DNA of 64,000 nt from Lacrimispora algidixylanolytica (GTDB taxonomy: Bacteria > Bacillota > Clostridia > Lachnospirales > Lachnospiraceae), in assembly GCF_003609635.1 (NCBI RefSeq), contig NZ_MCIA01000009.1, positions 96,428 through 160,427 on the forward strand. Direction: 5' to 3'. Positions 16,752 through 25,836 of this stretch are shown here, in pieces. A model generated the notes under the pieces. That model saw only the letters and a program-made list of their open reading frames with translations, had not been told where the DNA came from and did no database searches. The stretch's first letter is position 1. Every line of letters starts with the position of its first letter. The position numbers and the translations under genes were made by a program.

Positions 16752-17687
16752 TCAGGTTAGATATTCTTGAAGAATTTCACCGATTAGTTTTAATTCTTCT
16801 GGGTTTAAATCCTTAAGCCAATCCTCTCCTGCCCGGTTGCTTCTCTCTTTTTCCCGGCTTGCCGCAATCTGTTCCAAACTCCGTTTTAGATAATCCACAT
16901 CTCGTCTGTTACTCGCAGCCTCTGAAGCTACCGGTTTTTCCATCTCCGGTCCTATTTTATCTGGATACTGCTCCATTTGTGGTGCCTGACGGTTTCTTAC
17001 TGGTTTTTCCGGTCTCTCTGATTTTAATCTCTGCCTTGCACTTCTTCTATCCGGTTTTGGTTCGGCCTCTTGAATTTCTTCTACTCCATTTTTACTTGCT
17101 TGGGAATAAATGGACCTTATATTTTCACGGGGCTCCAAATGCGGTCCCGACATTGCATCTAAATCATCTCGTTCCTGATCCAATCTATATATGAGGATAT
17201 TTTCCAGATAATTGTCAAGCGCCGCAAATAGCTGCTGCCGTTTCTCTGAAATTCCTGCCCCATGCTCCACTAATATAGTAAAGAGCCCTGCCATGATTCC
17301 AACGGAACCATATAATACGATGTAGTACGGATCGGTACGATACCAATAGGAAGCAAACGCTGCACCGCCTCCCAGCAAAAAGCACCAAAGCGTCATTTGA
17401 TTGGAAAAGATGTTCCAACCGTGGAAGGTGACCCCCATACATCTAAAGTCATACATCTGACGCTCTAAATAAGGTTTGATTCTTGGAATACCTTGGTTTA
17501 ACTGATATGTAGATTCCGTCTTCTGCTTAAAGGCACGAAGACTCTTATTCTTCGTAAGTAATAGGTTGTCCGATTCTTTAATCATTCTTTTGTAGAGGTT
17601 ACGTGTCAGCCATCTGGTGATCACACCGATGCCGCAAAATGCTGCTAGCACGTATAACGCTTTGCCTGTCTGTAAAAATTCCAGCAT
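16752..17687 (-). CDS. Membrane protein of unknown function with polar C-terminus
   Basis: About 311 residues from the ATG at 17687, chosen because GGGGAG precedes it; a longer frame from 17744 lacks an RBS. There is an N-terminal membrane helix (ALYVLAAFCGIGVITRWL) and a soluble stretch with RMIKESDNLL and a second helix pair near residues 110-165 (LWCFLLGGGAAFASYW, IVLYGSVGIMAGLFTIL). The long hydrophilic, probably disordered C-terminus is rich in Arg, Glu and Pro and ends in a helical DWLKDLNPEELKLIGEILQEYL. Family not recognised; the layout is typical of clostridial envelope proteins. Confidence 0.7.
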   Translation of the reverse strand: MLEFLQTGKALYVLAAFCGIGVITRWLTRNLYKRMIKESDNLLLTKNKSLRAFKQKTESTYQLNQGIPRIKPYLERQMYDFRCMGVTFHGWNIFSNQMTLWCFLLGGGAAFASYWYRTDPYYIVLYGSVGIMAGLFTILVEHGAGISEKRQQLFAALDNYLENILIYRLDQERDDLDAMSGPHLEPRENIRSIYSQASKNGVEEIQEAEPKPDRRSARQRLKSERPEKPVRNRQAPQMEQYPDKIGPEMEKPVASEAASNRRDVDYLKRSLEQIAASREKERSNRAGEDWLKDLNPEELKLIGEILQEYLT

Positions 17688-17733
17688 AATAATAGCTCCC
17701 CTTTCGTACCCGGTCTCCCCGGGTGATAGGTCT

Positions 17734-17762
17734 ATTATAAACACCCGGTAAGGCTTTGGGAA
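17734..17762 (-). promoter_or_regulatory. Promoter of the membrane protein gene
   Basis: Minus strand TTCCCA (weak -35), 17-base spacer, TATAAT (17739-17734). CCCGGGTG and CACCCGG inverted segments lie around the start point. Confidence 0.5.
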
Positions 17763-17815
17763 GATGAGAGAGCCTAGAATCGTTCGTCAAATCCTGTCAG
17801 GATTCGATTCTGAAC

Positions 17816-18514
17816 CTAATATGAATACCTTTGTGCAACGGCTAAAATAAGGTTTACGGAGTGTTTTACTGCCAGGGGTTCAAACTCGCTATAGTCCATA
17901 TCTGCGCTGTCATCCGCCTTGTCTGAGATGGCTCTAATGATGAGAAATGGGATATGGTTTAAGTAGGCCGCCTGAGCGATGGCAGCACCCTCCATCTCGG
18001 TGCATGCGCCACCAAAAGTTTTTGAAATCCACTCTTTTTTAACCCTATCGGAAATAAACTGATCCCCTGAGACCACTCTTCCAATGAAAACTCCAATCTC
18101 AGGATTAACTTCTTTACAACAATCATAAGCCAGTTTTCTAAGTTCTTCGTCGGCAGAAAATGAAAATTCTTTCATCTGGGGAATCTGTCCTGCTGGATAA
18201 CCAAAGCCAGTTGCATCCATATCATGATGGACCACATCCGTAGAAAGTACCACATCTGCGATGTTGATTTCAGGTTTCAGTGATCCGGCAATACCGGTGT
18301 TGATGACTGCGCTCACCTGGTATTGATCTGCAAGAATTTGGGTACAGATAGCCGCATTTACTTTTCCAATCCCGCAACGTACCACAACTGCTTCCTTGCC
18401 CTTTAATACACCTCTATAAAAATCCATACCTGCTATGGTCTTTACCGTTACATTCTCCATAGATTTCTTTACTTCTGCCACTTCTACGTCCATGGCTCCG
18501 ATAATTCCTAACAT
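17816..18514 (-). CDS. mtnN: 5'-methylthioadenosine/S-adenosylhomocysteine nucleosidase
   Basis: 232 residues, standard length. It removes adenine from MTA and SAH, recycling SAM by-products and starting autoinducer-2 synthesis. Motifs are IGIIGAMDVEV-like MLGIIGAMDVE at the N-terminus, VVVRCGIGKVNAA, INTGIAGSL, the VSGDQFI segment and the catalytic ACTEMEGAAIAQ with RAISDKAD. Its RBS AAAGGAGG is strong. It is monocistronic, divergent from the TSCPD gene with which it shares a 150-bp promoter region. Confidence 0.96.
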   Translation of the reverse strand: MLGIIGAMDVEVAEVKKSMENVTVKTIAGMDFYRGVLKGKEAVVVRCGIGKVNAAICTQILADQYQVSAVINTGIAGSLKPEINIADVVLSTDVVHHDMDATGFGYPAGQIPQMKEFSFSADEELRKLAYDCCKEVNPEIGVFIGRVVSGDQFISDRVKKEWISKTFGGACTEMEGAAIAQAAYLNHIPFLIIRAISDKADDSADMDYSEFEPLAVKHSVNLILAVAQRYSY

Positions 18515-18553
18515 AACATTCCTCCTTTAAAATGATTTTTTCTATTATTATAT

Positions 18554-18582
18554 ATTATAACGTCTTTATTCCTGTTTGAAAA
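18554..18582 (-). promoter_or_regulatory. Promoter of mtnN
   Basis: Minus strand TTTTCA, 17-base spacer, TATAAT (18559-18554). Divergent from the promoter at 18589-18617. Confidence 0.6.
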
Positions 18583-18588
18583 GTGCTA

Positions 18589-18617
18589 TTGACACCTTAC
18601 CGCAGTTTGACTATAAT
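18589..18617 (+). promoter_or_regulatory. Consensus promoter of the TSCPD gene
   Basis: TTGACA, exactly 17 bases, TATAAT. It is the closest match to the sigma-A consensus in the window. Confidence 0.8.
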
Positions 18618-18663
18618 TTAGTTTGTTTACATGCGATGGCTTAAGGAGTTGGAGGTACCAATC

Positions 18664-18915
18664 ATGAATTATAAAACACGGGGCGTATGCTCAAAGGAAA
18701 TCAGTTTTGAAGTGGAAGACAATAAGGTAGTTAAGGTTCAGTTCGTCGGCGGCTGTTCCGGTAATACGCAGGGCGTATCAAGGCTTGTGGAAGGAATGGA
18801 TGTAGATGAAGCGATTAAGCGTCTGGATGGAATTCAGTGCGGGTTTCGTCCTACCTCTTGTCCAGACCAGCTTTCTCAAGCATTAAAGGAATTTAAGGAG
18901 CAAGCTCCTTCATAA
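18664..18915 (+). CDS. TSCPD domain-containing protein (TIGR03905-like)
   Basis: 83 residues from the ATG at 18664, which has a perfect GGAGG eight bases upstream. A frame extended to 18631 would start inside the leader. The protein is almost only a TSCPD domain: a CS-rich N-terminus (TRGVCSKEISFEV), GGCSGNTQGVSRLVEGM and the name-giving TSCPDQL near the end. The same domain occurs at the C-terminus of vitamin-B12-dependent ribonucleotide reductases, but this stand-alone form is uncharacterised. The four cysteines suggest metal binding, which is inference. Confidence 0.88.
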   Translation: MNYKTRGVCSKEISFEVEDNKVVKVQFVGGCSGNTQGVSRLVEGMDVDEAIKRLDGIQCGFRPTSCPDQLSQALKEFKEQAPS

Positions 18916-18931
18916 GGATACATTCCGAATC

Positions 18932-18990
18932 ACAGCGCTGTAAGGCATCTGTTAATAACAGAAATCTTGCGGCGCTGTTTTAATTTTTTT
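18932..18990 (+). terminator. Intrinsic terminator after the TSCPD gene
   Basis: Stem ACAGCGC/GCGCTGT (18932-18938 with 18972-18978) with an internal hairpin around CTGTTAATAACAG, followed by TTTTAATTTTTTT. Confidence 0.85.
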
Positions 18991-19212
18991 ACGTTTTTTT
19001 AACAAGTGTATTCCATTTTTTCATAATAGGTATGATTTTACAATTAAATATTGACAATACCATCTATTTATTTTAGTATGAAACTATATATTTTGCACAA
19101 ACACGGACATCTCAGGGATTCTCAGGCTAACTTATGTTTTTTTATGTTTTTGCTGGATCTTCTTGATCAAATAATTGGTCAGGAATCTAGATATAAAGAA
19201 AGGGGTTATTAT

Positions 19213-20232
19213 ATGAGAAAGAGAAAAAGCATCATCAGTGTTGTCACTACCTGTTTTATGGTAGCAAGTTTAGCGTACTTTAGTCCGCTCCCAGCAAATG
19301 CAGCATCTGCTGCGTATTATGTATCCACAAGCGGCAACGATTCAAACAGCGGACAAACAACAGACAAGCCTTACAAAACCATTGACAAGGCCATTTCTAA
19401 AGCGTCTGCAGGCACCACCATTTACTTAATGGGAGGAACCTATTCCTCATCCACTACATTTAAGCTGAGCGCCAAAGGAACTTCCGGTGCCCCAATTAAA
19501 ATTGTAAACTACAATGGCCAGAAGCCAGTTGTAGACTTCTCCAGTCAGCCATATGCTGACGGCTCCCGTGGATTCCAGATTACTGGAGATTACTGGAACA
19601 TTTCAGGTGTTAATATTCAAAATGCTGGAGATAATGGCATTCACATCAGCGGCAGTAACAATCAGATCAGTGACTGCTTTATTACCAAATGCGGAGATAC
19701 TGGTCTTCAGATGAGCAATGGCGCATCCAATAACAAAATCGTTAAAGTAACTTCTACTTACAACTACGACAAAAAGACAAACGGCGAGAATGCAGATGGT
19801 TTTGCAGCCAAATTAAGCATCGGGCCTGGAAATGTATTCCAGAACTGTATTGCTCTAAACAATTCCGATGACGGATTTGATTTCTACTCTGCTGGAAATG
19901 CCGTTAAGGTATATAACTCCGAAGCTTCCTATAATGGGAACAACAGCGGAAATGGACAGGGCTTTAAGGTTGGTGGTAATTTCACAGCTGACAATCATTA
20001 TCTAGAAGGCTGTGTTGCAACCGGCAACAAAGCAAGAGGATTTGACCAGAATAATAACACGGGTGCCGTTACCCTTAAAAACTGTACCGCTAATAACAAT
20101 AACGTAAACTTTAATTTCCCCAAAGCTCCTAATTCTGGTAAGCACAACTTTACTGGATGTATTTCAAACGGTGGAAAAAACAAAGACGTAATTGTTGGTG
20201 CTAATGTGGTAAACTGTTCCTTTAAGAATTAA
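19213..20232 (+). CDS. Secreted pectate lyase, polysaccharide lyase family 9
   Basis: 339 residues from the ATG at 19213, which has AAAGGGG upstream and directly begins a signal peptide (MRKRKSIISVVTT...) ending at ANA-A. The mature part is a right-handed parallel beta-helix. PL9 enzymes cleave polygalacturonate by beta-elimination using calcium. The conserved Ca site is visible in ENADGFAAKLSIG followed by NNSDDGFDFY, and the lysine in GQGFKVGG matches the catalytic base of characterised PL9 lyases. Monocistronic; faces the GH31 operon. It would release oligogalacturonides outside the cell. Confidence 0.9.
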   Translation: MRKRKSIISVVTTCFMVASLAYFSPLPANAASAAYYVSTSGNDSNSGQTTDKPYKTIDKAISKASAGTTIYLMGGTYSSSTTFKLSAKGTSGAPIKIVNYNGQKPVVDFSSQPYADGSRGFQITGDYWNISGVNIQNAGDNGIHISGSNNQISDCFITKCGDTGLQMSNGASNNKIVKVTSTYNYDKKTNGENADGFAAKLSIGPGNVFQNCIALNNSDDGFDFYSAGNAVKVYNSEASYNGNNSGNGQGFKVGGNFTADNHYLEGCVATGNKARGFDQNNNTGAVTLKNCTANNNNVNFNFPKAPNSGKHNFTGCISNGGKNKDVIVGANVVNCSFKN

Positions 20233-20251
20233 GTAGCTTTTAATATCAAAA

Positions 20252-20290
20252 AAGCAGTGCATGTAGTAATATATGCACTGCTCTTTTTTT
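20252..20290. terminator. Bidirectional terminator between pectate lyase and GH31 operon
   Basis: Perfect stem GCAGTGCAT/ATGCACTGC (20254-20262 with 20273-20281) flanked by AAAAAA on the left and TTTTTTT on the right, so it works for both converging genes. Confidence 0.9.
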
Positions 20291-20314
20291 GCAACGTTTC
20301 ATGCAATATGGTCA

Positions 20315-22567
20315 TTATTCAATCACCACTATGACCGCTTTATCTCCAAGGGTTTCATAAGACCAATTTCCATTCCCCCCCTCCACATGGAGGAAGATGA
20401 CGTCGCCCTCTCTCCTTGCTTTAGCCGTCATAACAATGTTTCCGTCCAAATCTGTGACCGACGTACTTGTTTTCGCTCCGTCCTCAAACACGGACAGATA
20501 CAAGGTCGCTCCATTGCTGTAATTATAATCTGGCCTGTCATCACAGCCACCCATTGCCAGTATGGAATTTGGTCTTACCAGAAGCGGCATGGTAAAAAAG
20601 TCATGATGCTCTTTCTGCCATCCTCCTCCCTCAATGAACTGATCGGTCAAAAGATTATACCATTTGCCCGCCGGAAGATAGTAATCCACTTCCCCACTTT
20701 CCTTAAAAACAGGTGCTATGAGCAGGGAATCTCCCATCATATACTGCTTATCCAGAGCATCACACCCACGGTCTTCTGGAAATTCCACAAACATGGGCCG
20801 CATCATTGGGATGCCCTCCTCATGAGACAGCACCGCCTGGCGGTAAAGGTAGGGCATGAGACGGCATTTTAGCTTCACAAATTTCCGTAATACTTCACAT
20901 GCCTCATCGTCAAACAGCCACGGCACCCGGTAGGAAGAAGAACCATGGAGACGGCTGTGGGAACTCATTAGACCAAACTGGCACCATCTCTTGTAAACAT
21001 CCGCCGAAGCAGTGGATTCAAATCCGCTAATGTCGTGGCTCCAGAAACCAAAGCCTGCACAGGAAAGAGACAAACCGCTGCGTAGGGTTTCCGCCATGGA
21101 GGGATAATTTGCAGAGCAATCACCACCCCAGTGAACAGGGAATTTTTGTGACCCTACGGTTGCAGAACGGGCAAACAATACAGCTTCTCCCAAGCCTCGT
21201 TCCTTTTCCAAAAGTTCAAACACTGCCTGATTATAAAGATAGGTATAGTAATTATGCATTTTTACAGGATCAGAACCATCAAAATAAGCAATATCCTTAA
21301 CCGGAATCCTTTCGCCAAAATCGGTCTTGAAGCAATCTACTCCCATATGAAGAAGTATCTTTAACTTTCCCTGATACCAGGAAACAGCATCCCTATTGGT
21401 AAAATCCACCAGCCCCATCCCTGCCTGCCATAGGTCTGTCTGCCAGACATCTCCATTGTTTTTCTTCAAAAGATAACCTTGTTTCATTCCCTCAGCAAAA
21501 AGTGGTGACTTTTGGGCGATATAAGGATTGATCCATACACAGATTTTAAGCCCCCTGTCATGGTAGCGCTTTAGCATTTCTTTCGGATCCGGAAACGTCT
21601 TTTGATCCCAGGTAAAGTTACACCATTCATATGCCTCCATCCAAAAGCAGTCAAAGTGAAACACATGGAGCGGAATGTCACGGTCTGCCATCCCTTGAAT
21701 GAAGCTTGATGTAGTTGCTTCATCGTAATCCGTTGTAAAGGATGTGCTCAGCCAGAGCCCAAACGACCAAGCCGGAGGCAGAGCCGGTTTCCCGGTCAGT
21801 TCTGTATATGTTTGAATAGTCCCTTTTGGAGTTCCACCATTAATCACATAATAGTCAAGGCGTTCTCCTTCTACTGAAAACTGAACCCGTTCAACCTTTT
21901 CACTGGCAACTTCAAAGGATGCATCCCCCTCATTGTCCAAAAGGATGCCATAACCTATATTGGTAATATAGAAGGGAACATTTTTATATGCTATTTCGCT
22001 GGCAGTTCCCCCGTCCTCATTCCACATCTCAACAGTCTGACCGTTTTTAACAAATGGTGTGAACCGTTCTCCTAAACCATACACAAACTCATCTACATCA
22101 AGTGCCAACTGCTCTACCATAAAACGGCGCCCTGAGTCTCCATTTGACATACAGGCTATATTGTGAAATCCGGTGTTCGTCAGCTTCCGGTCCCCGTCAT
22201 AGAAACAAATTCCCCAGGAATCCGGCCTCTTATCAATTACAGCCTTGGTTTTTCCAGTCCTGTAGATGATTTCTTCCTCCGTCTCTTCCATGTGAATGAC
22301 TGGATTCTCGTCGGTTATTTCTGCAAATGGTCCCTTGTACTGCGTTCCTTCAAAATGGCTGACAGAGACCTTAATCACATTTTCCATTGGACTTGACAGA
22401 CGCACGGTCAGCATCCCCAGGTTTAGACAATCTCCTCTTTTTTCTATATGTCTTGCTGGGGCATACACCGTCAAGCAATTCCCCAGTATTTTGCTGTCCC
22501 CATATTCAATTGCATAAAGCGGAGTAATCTCATCACGTATCTGCCAGTACCCCTTCGTAAACTTCAT
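20315..22567 (-). CDS. yicI: Alpha-xylosidase-like glycoside hydrolase family 31
   Basis: About 750 residues from the ATG at 22567 (RBS AAAGGGG). GH31 enzymes of the YicI type release alpha-linked xylose from xyloglucan oligosaccharides; they are intracellular, and this one has no signal peptide. The nucleophile motif KTDFGERIP places Asp at residue 416 and the acid/base motif WGGDCSA places Asp at 483, closely matching E. coli YicI. Other landmarks are GLGERFTPF, SFGLWLSTSF and FHFDCFWM. It is the last gene of the ABC transporter operon, so it probably processes the imported sugar. An alpha-glucosidase activity cannot be excluded. Confidence 0.9.
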   Translation of the reverse strand: MKFTKGYWQIRDEITPLYAIEYGDSKILGNCLTVYAPARHIEKRGDCLNLGMLTVRLSSPMENVIKVSVSHFEGTQYKGPFAEITDENPVIHMEETEEEIIYRTGKTKAVIDKRPDSWGICFYDGDRKLTNTGFHNIACMSNGDSGRRFMVEQLALDVDEFVYGLGERFTPFVKNGQTVEMWNEDGGTASEIAYKNVPFYITNIGYGILLDNEGDASFEVASEKVERVQFSVEGERLDYYVINGGTPKGTIQTYTELTGKPALPPAWSFGLWLSTSFTTDYDEATTSSFIQGMADRDIPLHVFHFDCFWMEAYEWCNFTWDQKTFPDPKEMLKRYHDRGLKICVWINPYIAQKSPLFAEGMKQGYLLKKNNGDVWQTDLWQAGMGLVDFTNRDAVSWYQGKLKILLHMGVDCFKTDFGERIPVKDIAYFDGSDPVKMHNYYTYLYNQAVFELLEKERGLGEAVLFARSATVGSQKFPVHWGGDCSANYPSMAETLRSGLSLSCAGFGFWSHDISGFESTASADVYKRWCQFGLMSSHSRLHGSSSYRVPWLFDDEACEVLRKFVKLKCRLMPYLYRQAVLSHEEGIPMMRPMFVEFPEDRGCDALDKQYMMGDSLLIAPVFKESGEVDYYLPAGKWYNLLTDQFIEGGGWQKEHHDFFTMPLLVRPNSILAMGGCDDRPDYNYSNGATLYLSVFEDGAKTSTSVTDLDGNIVMTAKARREGDVIFLHVEGGNGNWSYETLGDKAVIVVIE

Positions 22568-22655
22568 ATTGATTCCCCTTTCCCACATAACCTTATACCA
22601 ACTATGATTACACGATCTTCTCTACCTATGAATCATGTTGATTTTCTTCTGTCAC

Positions 22656-23483
22656 TCACCCTTTTACAGACCCTGCCGACACACCGCCTACGATGTATTT
22701 CTGCCCGATGATAAATACCAGTAGTACGGGAGCCAGAGTGAGAATAATATCTGCCGCCACCAGATTCCAGGAATATTCAAACGCTCCAAAGAAATTATAA
22801 ACTGCCAAAGTCATAGGCCATTTTCTAGAGTTGTTCAGATAATAAAGAGGCATGGTAAAATCATTCCAAACAGACATAAAATCAAGCACAAATAAGGTGG
22901 ATACAATGGGTCTTAAAAGCGGTGCTATCACCCTAAGAAACAACTGACTGGGCTTACATCCGTCAATGACCGCAGCTTCATCAATTTCTCTTGGTATTGT
23001 CCCGATAAATCCATAGGCTAGAAACAGGCTTAAGGGAATGTTAATAGCTGCATAAAGTAAGATGATGCCTATCTGAGTATTCACCAGGTGAAGTGCCTGC
23101 AAGACCTTCATAAGAGCTACATTATTAATGGGCAGGGCAATTCCAGATATAATGAAATAATAGAGAAACCGATTGATTCCCTTGGGATTTCTTGATATAA
23201 CAAAAGCCGCTGCCGACACCACGATTACTACAATAAGTACACTAAATACTGCATACAAAAGTCCATTAAAGAAGGAAGAAAGCAGCTTCCCCTGTTCAAT
23301 TACCGTTTGATAGTTTTCAAACATCCATTCCTTAGGTAGGGATAAGGTCATCCGGTTTGCCTCACCAGAGGTCTTAAAAGAATTTAGAAACAAAACAACA
23401 AGAGGGATGATAACAATCAAACTGATGAGCATAGCCACAACATTGCCCAATATGCGGCCTATGATTTTCCCTGTTTTTCTCAT
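22656..23483 (-). CDS. CUT1 sugar ABC transporter permease (MalG type)
   Basis: 275-residue inner-membrane permease with six predicted helices. It has the EAA cytoplasmic loop near residues 165-195 (REIDEAAVIDGCKPSQLFLRVIAPLLRP; key part DEAAVIDGC) and the typical C-terminal FIIGQKYIVGGVSAGSVKG end. It abuts the preceding permease gene (shared base at 23483), so they form one heterodimeric channel. The 88 bases before the GH31 gene show no terminator. Confidence 0.92.
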   Translation of the reverse strand: MRKTGKIIGRILGNVVAMLISLIVIIPLVVLFLNSFKTSGEANRMTLSLPKEWMFENYQTVIEQGKLLSSFFNGLLYAVFSVLIVVIVVSAAAFVISRNPKGINRFLYYFIISGIALPINNVALMKVLQALHLVNTQIGIILLYAAINIPLSLFLAYGFIGTIPREIDEAAVIDGCKPSQLFLRVIAPLLRPIVSTLFVLDFMSVWNDFTMPLYYLNNSRKWPMTLAVYNFFGAFEYSWNLVAADIILTLAPVLLVFIIGQKYIVGGVSAGSVKG

Positions 23484-24361
23484 TATACTTCCACCTCCTT
23501 ATGTTCCATGGACTTAATAATAAAATATAACAAGGCTAAAACCACAAAGAACAAGACGCTTGATAAGGTAGTTCCCATCGCCAGATTCCCTTTGGAAAAC
23601 TCCTTGTAGACCGCCGTGTTAATTACGCCGGTTGCATTACCAGGGCCGCCGTTTGTGAGGGAATAAATCATATCAAACACTCTTAACCCATAGGTCACAT
23701 TTAACACGGTAATATTAACTAAAACCGGTTTTAAAAGAGGTAGGGTAATAGACCAGAATTTCTGGAAAAAGCTTGCGCCGTCCATGCTGGCTGCTTCGTA
23801 ATATTCTGGAGAAACCGATAATAATCCAGCAATCACTACCACCATGATATACCCCATGCCTTTCCAGGTATCAACGGTCATGACGGTAGGAAATACCATA
23901 GTAAGATCAGTCAGCCAATTTTTTGCCAATCCATTTAACCCAAGGCTTCTTAAAAAGTTGTTTAAAAAACCCGTAGTGGGATGCAGCATACTTCGAAATA
24001 CAAGACCTGCCACCAGGTAAGACATTACCTGAGGGGAAAAGATAATCATGCGGTGAAAATTCTTAAACCGGATGAAATTCTGGGTCAGCAAAAGTGCCAA
24101 AGCAAGGCCAAATAACGTTTTCATAATGGTTGTGACAACGGTAAACAAAATAGTATTGCCGATATATTTTAGATATTCAGAATTTCCCTGAAACACTGCT
24201 TTATAATTGGCAAGTCCCACAAAATTAATTTCCTTGCTGAAATTATTCCAGTCCGTAAATGAATAAGCAATTCCTAAGATACCAGGAACAAAACACAGCA
24301 GAAAAAAAAGAAAAGCAGCCGCTCCTGCAAAATACCATGGATATAATTTCCTTTTGTTCAT
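23483..24361 (-). CDS. CUT1 sugar ABC transporter permease (MalF type)
   Basis: About 292 residues. The ATG at 24361 is preferred because GGAGG lies five bases upstream; ATGs at 24364 and 24373 are too close to or before it. Six membrane helices; EAA loop YYEAASMDGASFFQKFWSITLPLLKP (key part EAASMDGAS). It pairs with the MalG-type permease. No ATPase gene is in the operon, as is usual where one shared MsmK-like ATPase serves several CUT1 systems. Confidence 0.92.
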   Translation of the reverse strand: MNKRKLYPWYFAGAAAFLFFLLCFVPGILGIAYSFTDWNNFSKEINFVGLANYKAVFQGNSEYLKYIGNTILFTVVTTIMKTLFGLALALLLTQNFIRFKNFHRMIIFSPQVMSYLVAGLVFRSMLHPTTGFLNNFLRSLGLNGLAKNWLTDLTMVFPTVMTVDTWKGMGYIMVVVIAGLLSVSPEYYEAASMDGASFFQKFWSITLPLLKPVLVNITVLNVTYGLRVFDMIYSLTNGGPGNATGVINTAVYKEFSKGNLAMGTTLSSVLFFVVLALLYFIIKSMEHKEVEV

Positions 24362-24399
24362 CATTCCCTCCATTTCGTGTTTGTTGAAAGCACATTCAA

Positions 24400-24428
24400 G
24401 TAAGGGGGATCTGATCTCTCCCCCTTAC
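24400..24428 (-). promoter_or_regulatory. Intercistronic hairpin between binding protein and permease genes
   Basis: Perfect 10-bp stem (GTAAGGGGGA, 24400-24409 with 24419-24428) with no U-run after it on the minus strand. Such hairpins after the binding-protein gene usually protect its mRNA and lower permease expression. That role is inferred from other ABC operons. Confidence 0.65.
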
Positions 24429-24455
24429 CCCTATCTCCCACCAAGAAAAGGAGTA

Positions 24456-25775
24456 CTACTTCACCCAGCCAGGATCTTTTTGTAGTTTTGCCTGTTCCGT
24501 ACGTCTATCTTTTAAGGTCTTTAAAACCTCCTCAGGCGTCAAAGCCCCTGTATACATGGCCTCTAAGTCCTTTCCTACATCCATCCACTGACTATCAATA
24601 TAATTTACAGAGGTCTGCACCACATTAGCCTTTTTCAAAGAATCTAAAAATGCCTGATCCTCTTTTGTGTATTTACTTGTGATCTCCGGCCAACAGAGAG
24701 CACTTAATTCCGGCTGTCCTATCAGTCTTTTTTTCAGGTTTTCGGGCCTTGCAAGGAAATCAAAAAACTGCTTGGCTTCTTCTGAATATTTGCTGTCTTT
24801 GTTAATAAAATAAGCATTGCTTGCAGGGTTCACACCAATTACATGGTTATCTCCCCAAGGCATAACAAAGGCACGTAATTTTTCCGTTGCTTTAAAATCT
24901 GGATATTCCTTTTCAATCTGTCCACGGAATCCAAGTTCTGCAATGGTCATGGCGCAACGTTCCGTTGCCATGGCTTCCTTGGCATTTTCCCAGGCATTGC
25001 TCAAATAATCATCACCAAAGTACCCAGCTTTCGCGCATTCATCTAATTGCTTAATAATTGTTAGAAGGGCTGGAATTCCATCCAAATCGATTTTATTATC
25101 ATTTAATTTATCATACATATTAGGGTCCTGATTAAGCCAAAGCCCCCCGGTTTCAAATAGCGGAAGCACCTGATGCCAACCATTGGTGGTTGCCTCATAA
25201 ATTGGTGTATAACCTGCCTCCTTAATCTTTTGGCAGACCGTTTTAAATTCACTATATGTAGTTGGAACAGAGAGCCCCAGTTTGTCAAAGATATCTTTGT
25301 TATATAAATAAAAATACATCTTTGCCCCTGGAAATGTAATACCGTAAACCTTATCCTTTACGCTAACGGCAGCAAGCGTGGTTTTCTCAATGCGGTTTAC
25401 CCACGGCTGCTCTGTAAGCTCCACACTATACTGATCCATATGAAGACTGGAAGCCAGACCTATGGGAGTGTCTACACAAATGATATCAGGGGCTTCTCCG
25501 GAATCTAACTTAACTTTAATTAAATCCCTCCACTGGGCATCCGGGGAAATCTGAAAGTCAATTTGAATTCCCGTTTCATCCTCAAAGTCTTTTGCAAGAT
25601 CTTGTACAATGCCAGAGGTTGGAAGTCCACTTTGATGGCTTCCAAAGGTTAATGTCACATTCTTCTTCCCATTTGCGCCAGAGCTTCCCTCTTTTGTCCC
25701 GCACCCCGCAATCATTCCCACAGCCAGCCCTGCCGCCAGTGTAAGGCTTACGATTTGTTTCACTTTCTTTTTCAT
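24456..25775 (-). CDS. Sugar ABC transporter substrate-binding lipoprotein
   Basis: 439 residues, extracellular family 1 solute-binding protein. Lipoprotein signal MKKKVKQIVSLTLAAGLAVG with lipobox IAGC. The mature part shows NVTLTFGSHQSGLPTSG and FEDETGIQIDFQI near the N-terminus and the family motif QFFDFLARPEN late. It delivers a carbohydrate to the two downstream permeases; xyloglucan-type oligosaccharides are plausible because of the GH31 gene. RBS AAAGGAG is present. A decayed response-regulator gene lies directly upstream on the other strand. Confidence 0.92.
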   Translation of the reverse strand: MKKKVKQIVSLTLAAGLAVGMIAGCGTKEGSSGANGKKNVTLTFGSHQSGLPTSGIVQDLAKDFEDETGIQIDFQISPDAQWRDLIKVKLDSGEAPDIICVDTPIGLASSLHMDQYSVELTEQPWVNRIEKTTLAAVSVKDKVYGITFPGAKMYFYLYNKDIFDKLGLSVPTTYSEFKTVCQKIKEAGYTPIYEATTNGWHQVLPLFETGGLWLNQDPNMYDKLNDNKIDLDGIPALLTIIKQLDECAKAGYFGDDYLSNAWENAKEAMATERCAMTIAELGFRGQIEKEYPDFKATEKLRAFVMPWGDNHVIGVNPASNAYFINKDSKYSEEAKQFFDFLARPENLKKRLIGQPELSALCWPEITSKYTKEDQAFLDSLKKANVVQTSVNYIDSQWMDVGKDLEAMYTGALTPEEVLKTLKDRRTEQAKLQKDPGWVK

Positions 25776-25836
25776 CGCTTCTTCTCCTTTTGGCTTAATT
25801 CTCTCATGAAAATCGCTAATATCTTACTCATTAAAT

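Noticed and set aside
17776..17811. Imperfect hairpin after mtnN as a terminator
   Set aside because: Stem AGAATCG/CGATTCT exists, but no U-run follows on the minus strand; evidence too weak.
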